Of a stretch of 64,000 nucleotides of DNA, positions 34,115-42,084 are shown one piece after another; positions within the stretch are counted from its first letter, which is position 1, and each line of letters begins with the position of its first letter. The translations under genes and the position numbers were made by a program. Source of the DNA: Geodermatophilus marinus (GTDB lineage: Bacteria > Actinomycetota > Actinomycetes > Mycobacteriales > Geodermatophilaceae); the NCBI RefSeq assembly GCF_003428645.1, contig NZ_QVQH01000011.1, positions 62,001 to 126,000 on the forward strand, in the 5' to 3' direction. The notes under the pieces were generated by a model, which saw only the letters and a program-made list of their open reading frames with translations, was not told the origin of the DNA and did no database searches.

Positions 34115-34791
34115 CCGGCGACGGTCACGAGCACGCCCACCAGGTCGTCGGCGACCTCGCCGCGACGCGCGGCCCGGGCGATCGCCGAGCTGAGCCCGGC
34201 CACCTCGGCGTCCCCGAGCTGGCCGCTGACGCCGGCCAGCGCGCCGGCGGCCGCGGCGAGCGCGACCGGGTCCCCGCCGTGCGCCGCGTCGGCGACGGCC
34301 CGCACCCGGCCCGGCAGCGCCCGGGCGTGGTCCTCCCGCAGCCCGGCCTCCAGCCGTCCCACCTCGCGGTCGTCGGGGAGCGCCGGACCGGGCGCGGGGG
34401 CGGCCACCGGCGGCAACCGGGTGAGCAGCAGCCGCGCGACCAGCCCGGGCTCGGGCAGCTCGGGCAGGCAGGCCACGGCCCCGGCGGCCAGGAGCTCGGC
34501 GCGGTCGCCCGCGCGCGCGCCGCGCGCGACGACCACCAGGTGCGCCCGGCAGCCGGCCAGCCGCAGCCGCCGCAGCAGCGCCGCGCTCTCCCGGGGCTGG
34601 GCCAGGGCGCTGACCACCAGGTCGGGGCCCGTCCGGCGCGCGGCCCGCACGGCCTCCCGGACGTCCGCGGCGGCGGACACGACCCACCCGCCGGCGGCGA
34701 GCAGGCCGGCGGCGCGGCCGCGGTCGGCGGGGTCCTCGGCGACGACGAGGGCCGTCGGGCTGGCCGCGGGCGGCGGCCGGTGGGTGGGCAT
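34096..34791 (-). CDS. Degenerate receiver plus degenerate HPt-like protein
   Basis: 231 residues. The N-terminal part has a receiver-like alpha/beta pattern (ALVVAEDPADRGRAAGLLAA, then GPDLVVSALAQPRESAALL), but the phospho-acceptor position reads Ser61/Ala62 and the lysine loop reads CLPELPEP. The C-terminal helical part contains AGALAGVSGQLG (181-192), which aligns with the HPt pattern AHTLKGSAGNLG with the phosphorylatable His replaced by Gly182. Both domains therefore look catalytically dead. It lies between the response regulator (convergent) and the histidine kinase (same strand, 99 bp upstream), so it may act as a scaffold or inhibitor (inference). Confidence 0.7.
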   Translation of the reverse strand: MPTHRPPPAASPTALVVAEDPADRGRAAGLLAAGGWVVSAAADVREAVRAARRTGPDLVVSALAQPRESAALLRRLRLAGCRAHLVVVARGARAGDRAELLAAGAVACLPELPEPGLVARLLLTRLPPVAAPAPGPALPDDREVGRLEAGLREDHARALPGRVRAVADAAHGGDPVALAAAAGALAGVSGQLGDAEVAGLSSAIARAARRGEVADDLVGVLVTVAGQPTSR

Positions 34792-34890
34792 GCGCGTCCT
34801 CCGAGTCGGTGGGGTGCGCCGTCCACCGTGGCGGGCCGGCCGCAGCGGCGCCGCCCGGCGACCGCAAGAGCGCCGCAAGACCCGGGCTGC

Positions 34891-36189
34891 TCAGCGGGGG
34901 AGGGTGAGCGTGACCGTCGTCCCGCGGCCCTCGGCGCTGGCGACCGCGAGGTCGCCCCCGTGCGCCGCCGTGATGGCCGCGGTCACCGCCAGGCCGAGGC
35001 CGATCCCGGGGACCCCGGAGCGGCGGGCCGTCGAGGCCCGGGCGAAGCGGGCGAAGAGCAGGCCCTGCTCGTCCTCCGGGATGCCGATCCCCGTGTCGGC
35101 CACGGTGAGGCGGGCGACCGGGACGGCCCCGGGGACCTCGTCCGGGGTGACCGTGCCGTCCGGGGCCCGCCACGCCCCGGCCAGCGACAGCTCCACCAGG
35201 CCGCCGCGCGGGGTGTACTTGACCGCGTTGGACAGCAGGTTGTCGCAGACCTGCCCCAGCCGGCCGGCGTCCCCGGAGACCAGCAGCCCGCCGGGCGGCA
35301 CCGCGACGGTCACCGCGACGCCCGCCGCGCGGGCGCTCACCCGCAGCGACTCCTCGGCCGCCCGCACCACCTCGGCGAGGTCCACCGCGGCCCGGTCGAG
35401 GGGGAACCGGCCCGCGTCGACCTGGGCGGTGAACAGCAGGTCGCCGACCAGGCGCTGCAGCCGCTCGGCGTTGCGGCCCACCGTCGCCAGGTACCCGCGC
35501 AGCGGCTCGGGGAGGGCGTCGCCGGGGGCGTCGAGGACGAGCTCGAGGTAGCCGAGGATCGACGTCAGCGGCGTGCGGAGCTCGTGGCTGACCAGCGCCA
35601 GGAACTGCTCCTTGAGCCGCTCGGTCTCGCGCGCGTCGGTGACGTCGGTGCCGACGAAGTTCCACCCCGCGGGCGCACCGTCCTCGTCGGTGCGCGGCGT
35701 GACGGCGACCGAGACGGTCCGGCGCCGGCCGCCGGCGGTGACGTAGGTCCAGTCCCGCACGTCGCGGCCGTCGGCGCGGGCGGCGGCGACCAGCGCCTCC
35801 AGCCCGCCGCCGGCCGCGTCGAGCTCCTCGGCCAGGTGGAAGTCGGTGACCCGCCGTCGCCGCACCACGGCGGTGCGGGGCAGGCCGAGCAGCCGTTCCG
35901 CGCCGGGGTTCCAGACGCGGACGACACCATCGGGGTCGGTGCCGATGATCGACTGCTCGGTGACCGCGTCGACGACGCTGGTCATCGTGCGGGCGCGCGC
36001 GGCCAGCATCCGGGCCGCGGTCGCCGGGTCGGCGGCCTGGTCACCGCCGGGCCGCCGCAGCAGGGCGCGCAGCTCGGCGTTCTCGGCGCGCAGCCGCTCC
36101 ACCTCGGCCCGCAGCGCGAGCTCGGCCGGCTCGACCGGCGGGTCCGTGCCCGCCGGCGCGCGCGGGGGCAGGGCGGGCGCGGGCGGCAC
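34891..36189 (-). CDS. PAS-domain sensor histidine kinase
   Basis: About 432 residues, no membrane helix. Short coiled segment (residues 22-45, AELALRAEVERLRAENAEL), PAS domain (about 68-185, with IGTDPDGVVRVWNPGAERLL and GWNFVGTDVTDARE), HisKA with His202 in LVSHELRTPLTSILGYLE, and HATPase with LLSNAVKYTPRGG, VADTGIGIPEDEQ and GIGLGLAV. It is thus a cytosolic kinase sensing an internal signal. GTG at 36189 is the likeliest start, although a GTG at 36267 is also open; a terminator hairpin lies just upstream of that. Likely partner of the nearby OmpR-type regulator. Confidence 0.92.
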   Translation of the reverse strand: MPPAPALPPRAPAGTDPPVEPAELALRAEVERLRAENAELRALLRRPGGDQAADPATAARMLAARARTMTSVVDAVTEQSIIGTDPDGVVRVWNPGAERLLGLPRTAVVRRRRVTDFHLAEELDAAGGGLEALVAAARADGRDVRDWTYVTAGGRRRTVSVAVTPRTDEDGAPAGWNFVGTDVTDARETERLKEQFLALVSHELRTPLTSILGYLELVLDAPGDALPEPLRGYLATVGRNAERLQRLVGDLLFTAQVDAGRFPLDRAAVDLAEVVRAAEESLRVSARAAGVAVTVAVPPGGLLVSGDAGRLGQVCDNLLSNAVKYTPRGGLVELSLAGAWRAPDGTVTPDEVPGAVPVARLTVADTGIGIPEDEQGLLFARFARASTARRSGVPGIGLGLAVTAAITAAHGGDLAVASAEGRGTTVTLTLPR

Positions 36190-36268
36190 ACCCAGGACGT
36201 CGGCCGCCCGGCCCGCCGGCCGCAGCCGACCGGTGCGGACCTCACCCCGACGGGGGAGCGGGCGCACC

Positions 36269-36303
36269 GCGCCCCCCGCCCGGCGGTGCCGGACGGGGGG
36301 CGC
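36269..36303 (-). terminator. Terminator hairpin after the DUF3618 gene
   Basis: Ten-nt arms (36269-36278, GCGCCCCCCG, and exact complement 36294-36303) with a 15-nt loop that can form a small inner stem. It follows the DUF3618 stop on the minus strand and precedes the histidine kinase gene. Confidence 0.65.
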
Positions 36304-36317
36304 GGGGTGCGCGGGGC

Positions 36318-36986
36318 TCAGCTGCCGGAGCGGCTCTGCACGGTCTCGCGGGACTGCTGGGCGCGGCCCTGCACGTCCTGGGCCGCGGACTGGCCCTCCT
36401 GCTTGACCGTCTCGGTGGCGTCCTGCGCGGTGGACCTGACCTCCTGCACGGCCTGCTCGGCGGCCGGCTGGAGCTCCTCGCGCATCTCCTGGGCGGCCTG
36501 CTTGGCCGGCTGCAGCAGCTCGTCCTTGTGCTCGCGGACGGCCTGCTCGGCCTGCTGGGCCAGCTCGCGCTCGCGCTCGGAGGCGGGCAGCAGGCTGGAG
36601 ACCAGCCACCCCACACCGAAGGCGATGACGCCGGCGGCCAGGGGGTTGCCCTGGGTCTGGCGGACGACGGTGTCCGGGGCCTGCTGGACGGCCGAGGCCG
36701 CCGACGACGCCGCGCCCTGCACGGACTCGGCCGCCCCGTGGGCGCGGTCCTGGACCGAGCCCGCCGCGTCGTGGGCCCGGTACCGCGCCGAGTCCCGGGT
36801 GTCGTGGGCACTGCCCATGACGCGGTCGCGCATCCGGGAGAACCGGCCCTTGGCCGAGGTGACCCGCCGGTCCATGACGCGGGCCGGGTTCACCTTCTCG
36901 TTGAGCGCGTCGACGTCGTAGCTGATCTCGCGCTGGGTCTGCTCGATCTGCCGGCGGATGGCGTCCGGGTCGTTGCTCGTGGTCAT
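36318..36986 (-). CDS. DUF3618 protein (YqjD-like envelope protein)
   Basis: 222 residues. The N-terminal DUF3618 motif is DPDAIRRQIEQTQREISYDV followed by LNEKVNPARVM. Long Ala/Gln-rich amphipathic helices lead to one hydrophobic helix (GNPLAAGVIAFGVGWLVSSL, about 115-134) and then a second long charged coiled region to the C-terminus. It is probably membrane-anchored and possibly ribosome- or envelope-associated, as in enterobacterial YqjD. It is the last gene of a three-gene set with the holin-like and repeat proteins, separated by 31 bp. ATG start with no competing codon. Confidence 0.88.
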   Translation of the reverse strand: MTTSNDPDAIRRQIEQTQREISYDVDALNEKVNPARVMDRRVTSAKGRFSRMRDRVMGSAHDTRDSARYRAHDAAGSVQDRAHGAAESVQGAASSAASAVQQAPDTVVRQTQGNPLAAGVIAFGVGWLVSSLLPASERERELAQQAEQAVREHKDELLQPAKQAAQEMREELQPAAEQAVQEVRSTAQDATETVKQEGQSAAQDVQGRAQQSRETVQSRSGS

Positions 36987-37017
36987 GTCTGTCGCTCCAG
37001 GTCTCGGGAGGGCGGGG

Positions 37018-37545
37018 TCAGCGGGGCTTGAGGGCGCCGGGCACCTGCTGCAGCGTGTCCACGGTGCGTTCGGGCTTCGGGTTCACGCGCTTGAGCTCCT
37101 TCTTGCCCATCGCGTAGGCGATGCCGCCGATGACGCCCCAGAGCACCGCCACGATCAGCGCGGCCAGGCCGGCGTCCATCACGTTCTCCAGGGCCCACCA
37201 CAGGGCGAAGGAGAGGAACAGCAGCACCATGTAGCCGGCGAACCCGGCGGCGCCGAGCATGCCCGCGCCCTTGCCCGCCTTGCCGGCCTCGGCCTTGACC
37301 TCGGCCTTGGCCAGGGCGAGCTCCTGGCGCATCAGGGTGGAGAGGTCCTTGGCGACCTCGCCGAAGAGCTGGCCGACGCTGGTGCCCTCGACATCGGGGC
37401 GGCCGTCGGCGGTCATCGGGGTGCCGATGGACCCGCTGTGCGGTGCGCCCTGGTCGGGGGGCACGGCGTAGTCGCCGTGGGTGGGGCCCGCGGCCTGCGG
37501 GGACTGCTGGGTCACCGGCGTCGCGCCGGAGTAGGGGGAGCTCAT
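37018..37545 (-). CDS. Phage-holin-family / YqjE-like membrane protein
   Basis: 175 residues. After a Pro/Gly-rich disordered N-terminus (1-55), VGQLFGEVAKDLSTLMRQEL begins the conserved region, followed by two hydrophobic helices (about 95-118 and 124-146) and a basic tail. This is the Actino-holin/YqjE superfamily: not a lysis holin but an envelope stress protein paired with DUF3618. It starts 7 bp after the stop of the upstream repeat protein, so the three genes are co-transcribed. Confidence 0.88.
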   Translation of the reverse strand: MSSPYSGATPVTQQSPQAAGPTHGDYAVPPDQGAPHSGSIGTPMTADGRPDVEGTSVGQLFGEVAKDLSTLMRQELALAKAEVKAEAGKAGKGAGMLGAAGFAGYMVLLFLSFALWWALENVMDAGLAALIVAVLWGVIGGIAYAMGKKELKRVNPKPERTVDTLQQVPGALKPR

Positions 37546-37552
37546 CGCTGCC

Positions 37553-38461
37553 TCACACCCCCTGGCCCGGGCGGCGGGTCGGGTCGTCCCAGCCGGCCGG
37601 CGTGGTCGGCGGGACGGCGGTGCCGGCCGGCGGCACGGTGCCGTACGGCGGCGGCGGCACGGCGGTGCCCGCGGTCGTGCCGGCCGTCGGGGCGGTCGTG
37701 GTCGGCGTGCTCGTCTCGGCGTACGCGGTGGTCTCGCCGTAGCCCGGGGTCGCCGCGTAGCCCGAGGTCGTCTCGTAGCCCGGGGTCGTCGTCGAGTAGG
37801 CCGGCGCCGGGTCGACGTAGTTGGTCTGCCGGTGGTCGGCGGAGCGGCCGCGGCCGTCGTCGGAGTGCGCTGCCTTCACGCCGCTGGTGAGGCGGCCGGC
37901 GACGACGCCGGCGAGCGCGGCGCCGAGCAGGAAGGTGCCGGGCTTGCGGCGGGCGAAGGAGCGGACCTCGTCGAGCAGGTCGGCCGGCTCGCGGTCCTGC
38001 AGCCAGCGGGCCACCTGCTCGACGCGGTCGGTGGCCTCGGTGACCAGGTCACGGGCCGGGCCGGACGGCGCGCCGTTGCCCTCGGCCATGGAGCGCAGCT
38101 GGTCGGCGATGCCGGTGAGCCCCTGCGCGGCCTTCTGCTGCTGGGAGACGGCCTGCGAGCGCAGCTGGCTGCGGCCCTGGTCGACCAGCGCCTGGGCCTG
38201 CTGCCTGGTCTCGGCGGCGACTTCCTTGGCCTGGTCCGCGGCGGTCGAGGCGACCTGGCTGCCGCGCTGGCCGGCGGTCTGGCCGACGGCGCGGGCCTCG
38301 TCCTTGGCGACGTCCGCGGTGGACGCGCCCTGGGAGGTCGTCGCGGTCTGGGGGGACGTCGCGGTCTGGGGGGACGTCGCGGTCTGGGGGGACGTCGCGC
38401 CGGAGCCGCCCGCACCGGCTGCGGGGGGCGGCGGGAACGGCGTGTCTACGGAGTGGGTCAT
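37553..38461 (-). CDS. Repeat-containing envelope-associated protein, first of the stress triad
   Basis: 302 residues without a named family. Order: Pro/Ala N-terminus, three perfect TSPQTA repeats (about residues 23-40) encoded by 18-bp DNA repeats, a long Ala/Gln helical region (50-120) likely to form coiled coil, SFARRKPGTFLLGAALAGVVAGRL as single membrane-associated helix (about 170-190), then a Tyr/Thr/Pro-rich disordered tail with GYETTSGYAATPGYGETTAYAE. The layout resembles a YqjD-like helix protein with added low-complexity arms. Co-operonic with the holin-like and DUF3618 genes. Confidence 0.8.
   Translation of the reverse strand: MTHSVDTPFPPPPAAGAGGSGATSPQTATSPQTATSPQTATTSQGASTADVAKDEARAVGQTAGQRGSQVASTAADQAKEVAAETRQQAQALVDQGRSQLRSQAVSQQQKAAQGLTGIADQLRSMAEGNGAPSGPARDLVTEATDRVEQVARWLQDREPADLLDEVRSFARRKPGTFLLGAALAGVVAGRLTSGVKAAHSDDGRGRSADHRQTNYVDPAPAYSTTTPGYETTSGYAATPGYGETTAYAETSTPTTTAPTAGTTAGTAVPPPPYGTVPPAGTAVPPTTPAGWDDPTRRPGQGV
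38341..38394. repeat. 18-bp tandem repeat, three copies, inside a coding region
   Basis: TCGCGGTCTGGGGGGACG is repeated three times without change (38341-38358, 38359-38376, 38377-38394), plus a partial fourth. It encodes the TSPQTA repeat of the overlying gene. The unit length is a multiple of three, so copy-number change keeps the frame. Confidence 0.95.
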
Positions 38462-38843
38462 CGCTCCTCCTGGGCGGGTGGGTCACGAATGTGACGATCT
38501 GGTGTCGGTCGAGGCGCGTACCCACCACGCGATCACCCACACATCTACGATCGACGGCCGTCTACCGGCCGTGTGCAGGTCAGCGCACCGTGTGGCGTCA
38601 CGGAGGGCCCGGACGGGCGCGGGACGGTGCGATCGGGTGGCGGGGAGCGACCGGGCGCCGGTGGCGGCCGCTCGTCGGCCGCGGGGGCCGGGTGCGGGGC
38701 CGGCTGCCGCGCACCGCTGTCTGGGTACCCCGGGTCGCGCCCCCGCGAAACGGGTCCGTCCGCAGGTGCGCTGGTGGGAGGACCGCCGACCCGGCCCGCC
38801 CGGGTAAGGTGAGCCTTCCCTGACCCGCAGGCGAGGAGTCCCG
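38462..38843. other. 382-bp divergent intergenic region before the siderophore-interacting gene
   Basis: No gene is supported. The left part upstream of the stress triad contains AT-richer patches (CACATCTACGATCGAC at about 38540) that may hold its promoter. The right end holds the IdeR-like box at 38805-38823. The middle is plain GC-rich sequence. Confidence 0.6.
38805..38823 (+). promoter_or_regulatory. IdeR/DtxR-type iron box
   Basis: TAAGGTGAGCCTTCCCTGA matches the known IdeR/DtxR consensus TTAGGTTAGCCTAACCTAA at 14 of 19 positions and lies 20 bp before the siderophore-interacting protein gene. Iron-dependent repression is inferred. Confidence 0.75.
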
Positions 38844-39689
38844 ATGCCCGAACCCGCCCGGCGCCGTCCGCGTACCCCGCGGCTGGCCACCGTCCGCCAG
38901 GTCTCGCGGGTCACGCCCCACCTGGTGCGCCTGGTCCTCTCCGGGGAGGGGCTGGCCGGCTTCGCCCCGGAGCACGCCGACTCCTACGTCAAGCTGGTCC
39001 TGCCGCCGCCCGGCGCCGGCTACCGCGCCCCCTTCGACATGGAGGCCGTGCAGCAGGAGCACCCGCGCGAGCACTGGCCCGTCCTGCGCACCTACACGGT
39101 CCGCCGCTGGGACGCCGCGGCCGCCGAGCTCACCCTCGACGTGGTGGTCCACGGCGACGAGGGCGTGGCCGGACCGTGGGCGGTCGCCGCGCGCCCCGGG
39201 GACCTCGTCCAGCTGCTGGGCCCCGGGGGCGCCTACGCGCCGCTGCCCGAGGCCGACTGGCACCTCCTGGCCGGTGACGAGACCGCCCTCCCGGCGATCG
39301 CGGCGGCCCTGGAGCGGCTCCCCGAGGGGGCGACCGCCCGCGTCTTCGTCGAGGTGGCCGACGCGGCGGAGGAGCAGCCGCTGGACCTGCCGCCGCGGGT
39401 GGAGCTGGTGTGGGTGCACCGCGACGGGCGCCCGGGTGCGGCCCTCGTGGACGCCGTCCGCACCGCCGGGCTGCCCGCCGGCCGGGTGCACGCCTTCGTG
39501 CACGGCGAGGCCGGCGCCGTCCGCGAGCTGCGTCGCCACCTGCGCGCCGAGCTCGCCGTGCCGCGGGAGCTGCTCTCCGCCTCCGGTTACTGGCGGCTCG
39601 GCCGCACCGACGAGGGGTGGCGGGCCGAGAAGGCGGACTGGAACGCCGCCGTCGAGGCCGACGACCAGGAGCTCGCGGCGGCCTCCTGA
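38844..39689 (+). CDS. Siderophore-interacting protein (FAD ferric-siderophore reductase)
   Basis: 281 residues of the SIP/ViuB family, which reduces ferric siderophores in the cytoplasm to release iron. The FAD-binding barrel has VTPHLVRLVLSGEGLAGF and the FAD motif RTYTVRRWD; the C-terminal NAD(P)H-binding part has WHLLAGDETALPAIAAALE and AFVHGEAGAVRELRRHL, ending SGYWRLGRTDEGW, which is highly typical. The IdeR-like box just upstream predicts induction in low iron. Convergent with the enoyl-CoA hydratase gene. Confidence 0.95.
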   Translation: MPEPARRRPRTPRLATVRQVSRVTPHLVRLVLSGEGLAGFAPEHADSYVKLVLPPPGAGYRAPFDMEAVQQEHPREHWPVLRTYTVRRWDAAAAELTLDVVVHGDEGVAGPWAVAARPGDLVQLLGPGGAYAPLPEADWHLLAGDETALPAIAAALERLPEGATARVFVEVADAAEEQPLDLPPRVELVWVHRDGRPGAALVDAVRTAGLPAGRVHAFVHGEAGAVRELRRHLRAELAVPRELLSASGYWRLGRTDEGWRAEKADWNAAVEADDQELAAAS

Positions 39690-39707
39690 CCGGGGCCGGC
39701 CCGGGCG

Positions 39708-40487
39708 TCAGCCCCGCCAGGGGAAACGGGGCGGGCGGCGGGCGGCGAAGGCGGCGACCCCCTCGGCCAGCTCGCCGGAGGCGATCGTCTCCCGGTACCA
39801 CCGGGCCGCCTCGGCCTGCCCGTCCCGGCGGGCGGTCAGGGCCGCGACGACCTCCTTGGTCGCCCGCTGCGAGAGCGCGGAGCGCGAGGCCAGCACCCCG
39901 GCCAGCCGGGTCACCTCCGCCTCGAGGTCGTCGGCCGGCACCACCCGGTCGACCAGCCCGGTGCGCAGGGCGGCGTCGGCGTCGAGCAGCTCGCCGCTGA
40001 ACAGCAGCCAGCGGGTCGTCGCGGGCCCGACCAGGTCGAGCAGCGCCCGCGTGGACTCGGGCGCGTAGACGACACCGACCTTGGCGGGGGTCACCCCGAA
40101 CAGGCCGGTCGGGTCGGTCAGGCGCAGGTCGCAGCAGGTGGCCAGCTCCACCCCGCCGCCGATGCAGTGCCCGCGCACCATCGCGACCGTCGGCTTGGGG
40201 AACGACCGCAGCGCGGCCTGCGCGGCGAGGTTGTCCCGGCGCAGGGCGGCCATCGGGTCCTCGGTGTCCGGGCCGCCGAGCAGGTCGCCGATGTCGGCGC
40301 CGGCGCAGAAGCTCCGGCCCGCGCCGGTGACCACGAGCACGCGGACGGCCGGGTCGGCGGCCGGCCCGGCCAGCACCTCGGGCAGCGCCGCCCACATGGC
40401 CGCGCTGAAGGCGTTGCGCTTCTCCGGCCGGTCGACGGTGAGGACGGCGACGGGGCCGTCGGTGGCCAGTCGCAGGGAGTCGGTCAC
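39708..40487 (-). CDS. Enoyl-CoA hydratase/isomerase family protein
   Basis: 259 residues with crotonase blocks VAVLTVDRPEKRNAFSAAM, RSFCAGADIGDLLGG (first oxyanion turn) and RGHCIGGGVELATCCDLRLT (second turn with the Glu in GGGVELA). The second catalytic Glu region reads PAKVGVVYAPES, so its exact chemistry (hydratase or isomerase) is open. The GTG at 40487 follows the metallopeptidase stop by 2 nt, so the genes may be coupled, even though their functions look unrelated. Confidence 0.9.
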   Translation of the reverse strand: MTDSLRLATDGPVAVLTVDRPEKRNAFSAAMWAALPEVLAGPAADPAVRVLVVTGAGRSFCAGADIGDLLGGPDTEDPMAALRRDNLAAQAALRSFPKPTVAMVRGHCIGGGVELATCCDLRLTDPTGLFGVTPAKVGVVYAPESTRALLDLVGPATTRWLLFSGELLDADAALRTGLVDRVVPADDLEAEVTRLAGVLASRSALSQRATKEVVAALTARRDGQAEAARWYRETIASGELAEGVAAFAARRPPRFPWRG

Positions 40488-40489
40488 GG

Positions 40490-41398
40490 TCAGCCCAGGT
40501 CGTCGGTGGCGAAGGTGTCGCACCGCGCCGGGTCGCCGGTCTCGTAGCCGGTGAGGAACCAGCGCTGCCGCTGCTCGGAGGTGCCGTGGCTGAAGGCGTC
40601 CTGGTCGACGGTGCCGCCGCCGAGCTCGCGCTGGATGAAGTCGTCGCCGATCCGGCCGGCGGCGTCCAGCGCCCGGTCGACGTCATCCTGGGTGATCTCG
40701 GCGATCAGCGGGGCGCCGGAGTCGTCGGGCACCGTCTCGGCGTGCCGCGCCCACGCCCCGGCGTAGCAGTCGGCCTGCAGCTCCAGCCGGACGGTCCCGG
40801 AGAGGGGGCCGGTCTCGCCGGGCCGCACCTGCTGGTTGGTGCCGAGCAGGTCCTGCACGTGGTGGGCGTACTCGTGGGCGATGACGTAGGCGTCCACGAA
40901 GGCGCCGCCCTCCGCGCCGAACCGGGTGCGCAGGTCCTCGAAGAAGGTCAGGTCGATGTACACGAGCCGGTCGGCCGGGCAGTAGAACGGCCCGGAGCCG
41001 CTGGTGGCCCCGCCGCAGGCGGTCTGCACGGAGCCGGGGAAGACGGTCTCGGTGGGGGCGTAGGCGCTGCCGAGCACCCCGGTCCAGTAGTCCTGGATCG
41101 ACTCGATGTCGGCCACGACAGCGCAGTCGCGCGAGGCGTTGGCGTCGGCCCCGGTGCGGCACTCCTGCGCCAGCTGGGTGTTGTCCGCGGTCTCGCCCTG
41201 GTCGAGGCCGGACAGCCCGCCGAGCGCGGCGCCCGCACCCCCGCCGTCCCCGCCGCCGAGCAGCTGGACGAGCACGAGGACGACGACGCCCACCAGCCCC
41301 AGCCCGCCGCCACCGACGGCCAGCCCGCGGCCGCCCGGCACCCCGCGGCGGTCGCGGACGCCGGAGGTGTCCAGGCTGGCGTCCTCGCGGTACCTCAT
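40490..41398 (-). CDS. Neutral zinc metallopeptidase (YpfJ family)
   Basis: 302 residues: short cytoplasmic N-terminus, a glycine/valine-rich membrane helix (residues 26-46), then an exported catalytic domain. The zincin motif is HEYAHHVQ in AYVIAHEYAHHVQDLL, and LELQADCYAGAWA supplies the third ligand Glu/Asp. CPADRLVYIDLTFFEDL is also family-typical. Two cysteine pairs may form disulfides outside. The substrate is unknown. The start overlaps the SIMPL gene stop (ATGA at 41395-41398), so they are translationally coupled. Confidence 0.94.
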   Translation of the reverse strand: MRYREDASLDTSGVRDRRGVPGGRGLAVGGGGLGLVGVVVLVLVQLLGGGDGGGAGAALGGLSGLDQGETADNTQLAQECRTGADANASRDCAVVADIESIQDYWTGVLGSAYAPTETVFPGSVQTACGGATSGSGPFYCPADRLVYIDLTFFEDLRTRFGAEGGAFVDAYVIAHEYAHHVQDLLGTNQQVRPGETGPLSGTVRLELQADCYAGAWARHAETVPDDSGAPLIAEITQDDVDRALDAAGRIGDDFIQRELGGGTVDQDAFSHGTSEQRQRWFLTGYETGDPARCDTFATDDLG

Positions 41399-42084
41399 GC
41401 TCCGAAGACCTCCGGGTCGGGGGGCGACATCGCGAAGCGCACCTCGACCGCGCCGTGGACCTCCTGGGGGGCCGGCGTGAGGTCGAGCCGCGGCTCGTCG
41501 GACCCGAACCGTGCCACCGCCGCCAGGGGGGCCGCGACCCGGGGGCCGCCCTGCCCGGCGTCGGCCACCTCGAGCAGGACCGTCAGGCGGGCGCCGAACG
41601 CCGCCGCGTACTGCTGCGCCCGGACGACGGCGTCCCGGACGGCGGCCAGGCGCGCCTGCTCGAGCGCGGGGCTGCCGGGCCGCAGCCGCCAGTGCGGGCC
41701 GGTGACCGCGACGTCCTCCAGCCGCCCCAGCGCCGTCGCGAGGTCGGCCACCGCACCGGGCGGGACGGTCACCCGGGTGGTGAGCGACGCCCGGCAGCCC
41801 GGGCGCCCGGGACGGTCCTCGGGCAACAGCGCCAGACCCGTGGTGCGCCGGTCCTCCACGGCGTCACCGGCCGCGTCGAGCAGGCGGGCGACCTCCTCCT
41901 GCCGCGCGGTGCAGCGCTCCAGGGCGCGCTGCCGGTCGGGAGCCCGGACCTGCACCGAGACGCCCAGGTCGGCGACCTCCGGGTCGACGACCAGCAGCGC
42001 CTCGCCGCGGACGGCGACCTCGGGCGCGGGGGGCTCAGCTGCGCTCGGCCTCCTCGGCCTGCGCGGGCTCTGCGGGCTGGTCAC
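41395..42084 (-). CDS. SIMPL-domain (DUF541) protein
   Basis: 229 residues. SIMPL features: VAVRGEALLVVDPEVADLGV at the start, TGLALLPEDRP in the middle, LEQARLAAVRDAVVRAQQYAAAFG as the long helix and a C-terminal strand. Most family members are secreted, but no signal peptide is visible here; a downstream start would not add one. The GTG at 42084 lies inside the end of the formate/nitrite channel gene (50-bp overlap), so the true start may be slightly later. It is coupled to the metallopeptidase gene. Confidence 0.75.
   Translation of the reverse strand: MTSPQSPRRPRRPSAAEPPAPEVAVRGEALLVVDPEVADLGVSVQVRAPDRQRALERCTARQEEVARLLDAAGDAVEDRRTTGLALLPEDRPGRPGCRASLTTRVTVPPGAVADLATALGRLEDVAVTGPHWRLRPGSPALEQARLAAVRDAVVRAQQYAAAFGARLTVLLEVADAGQGGPRVAAPLAAVARFGSDEPRLDLTPAPQEVHGAVEVRFAMSPPDPEVFGA

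Noticed and set aside
31645-36921. Open frame of about 1750 codons on the plus strand
   Set aside because: Antisense or out of frame to the acyltransferase, histidine kinase and other recognised genes; its composition is typical of shadow frames.
38341-38394. CRISPR-like short repeats
   Set aside because: The repeats are directly adjacent without spacers, in frame within a gene, and no cas genes occur in the window.
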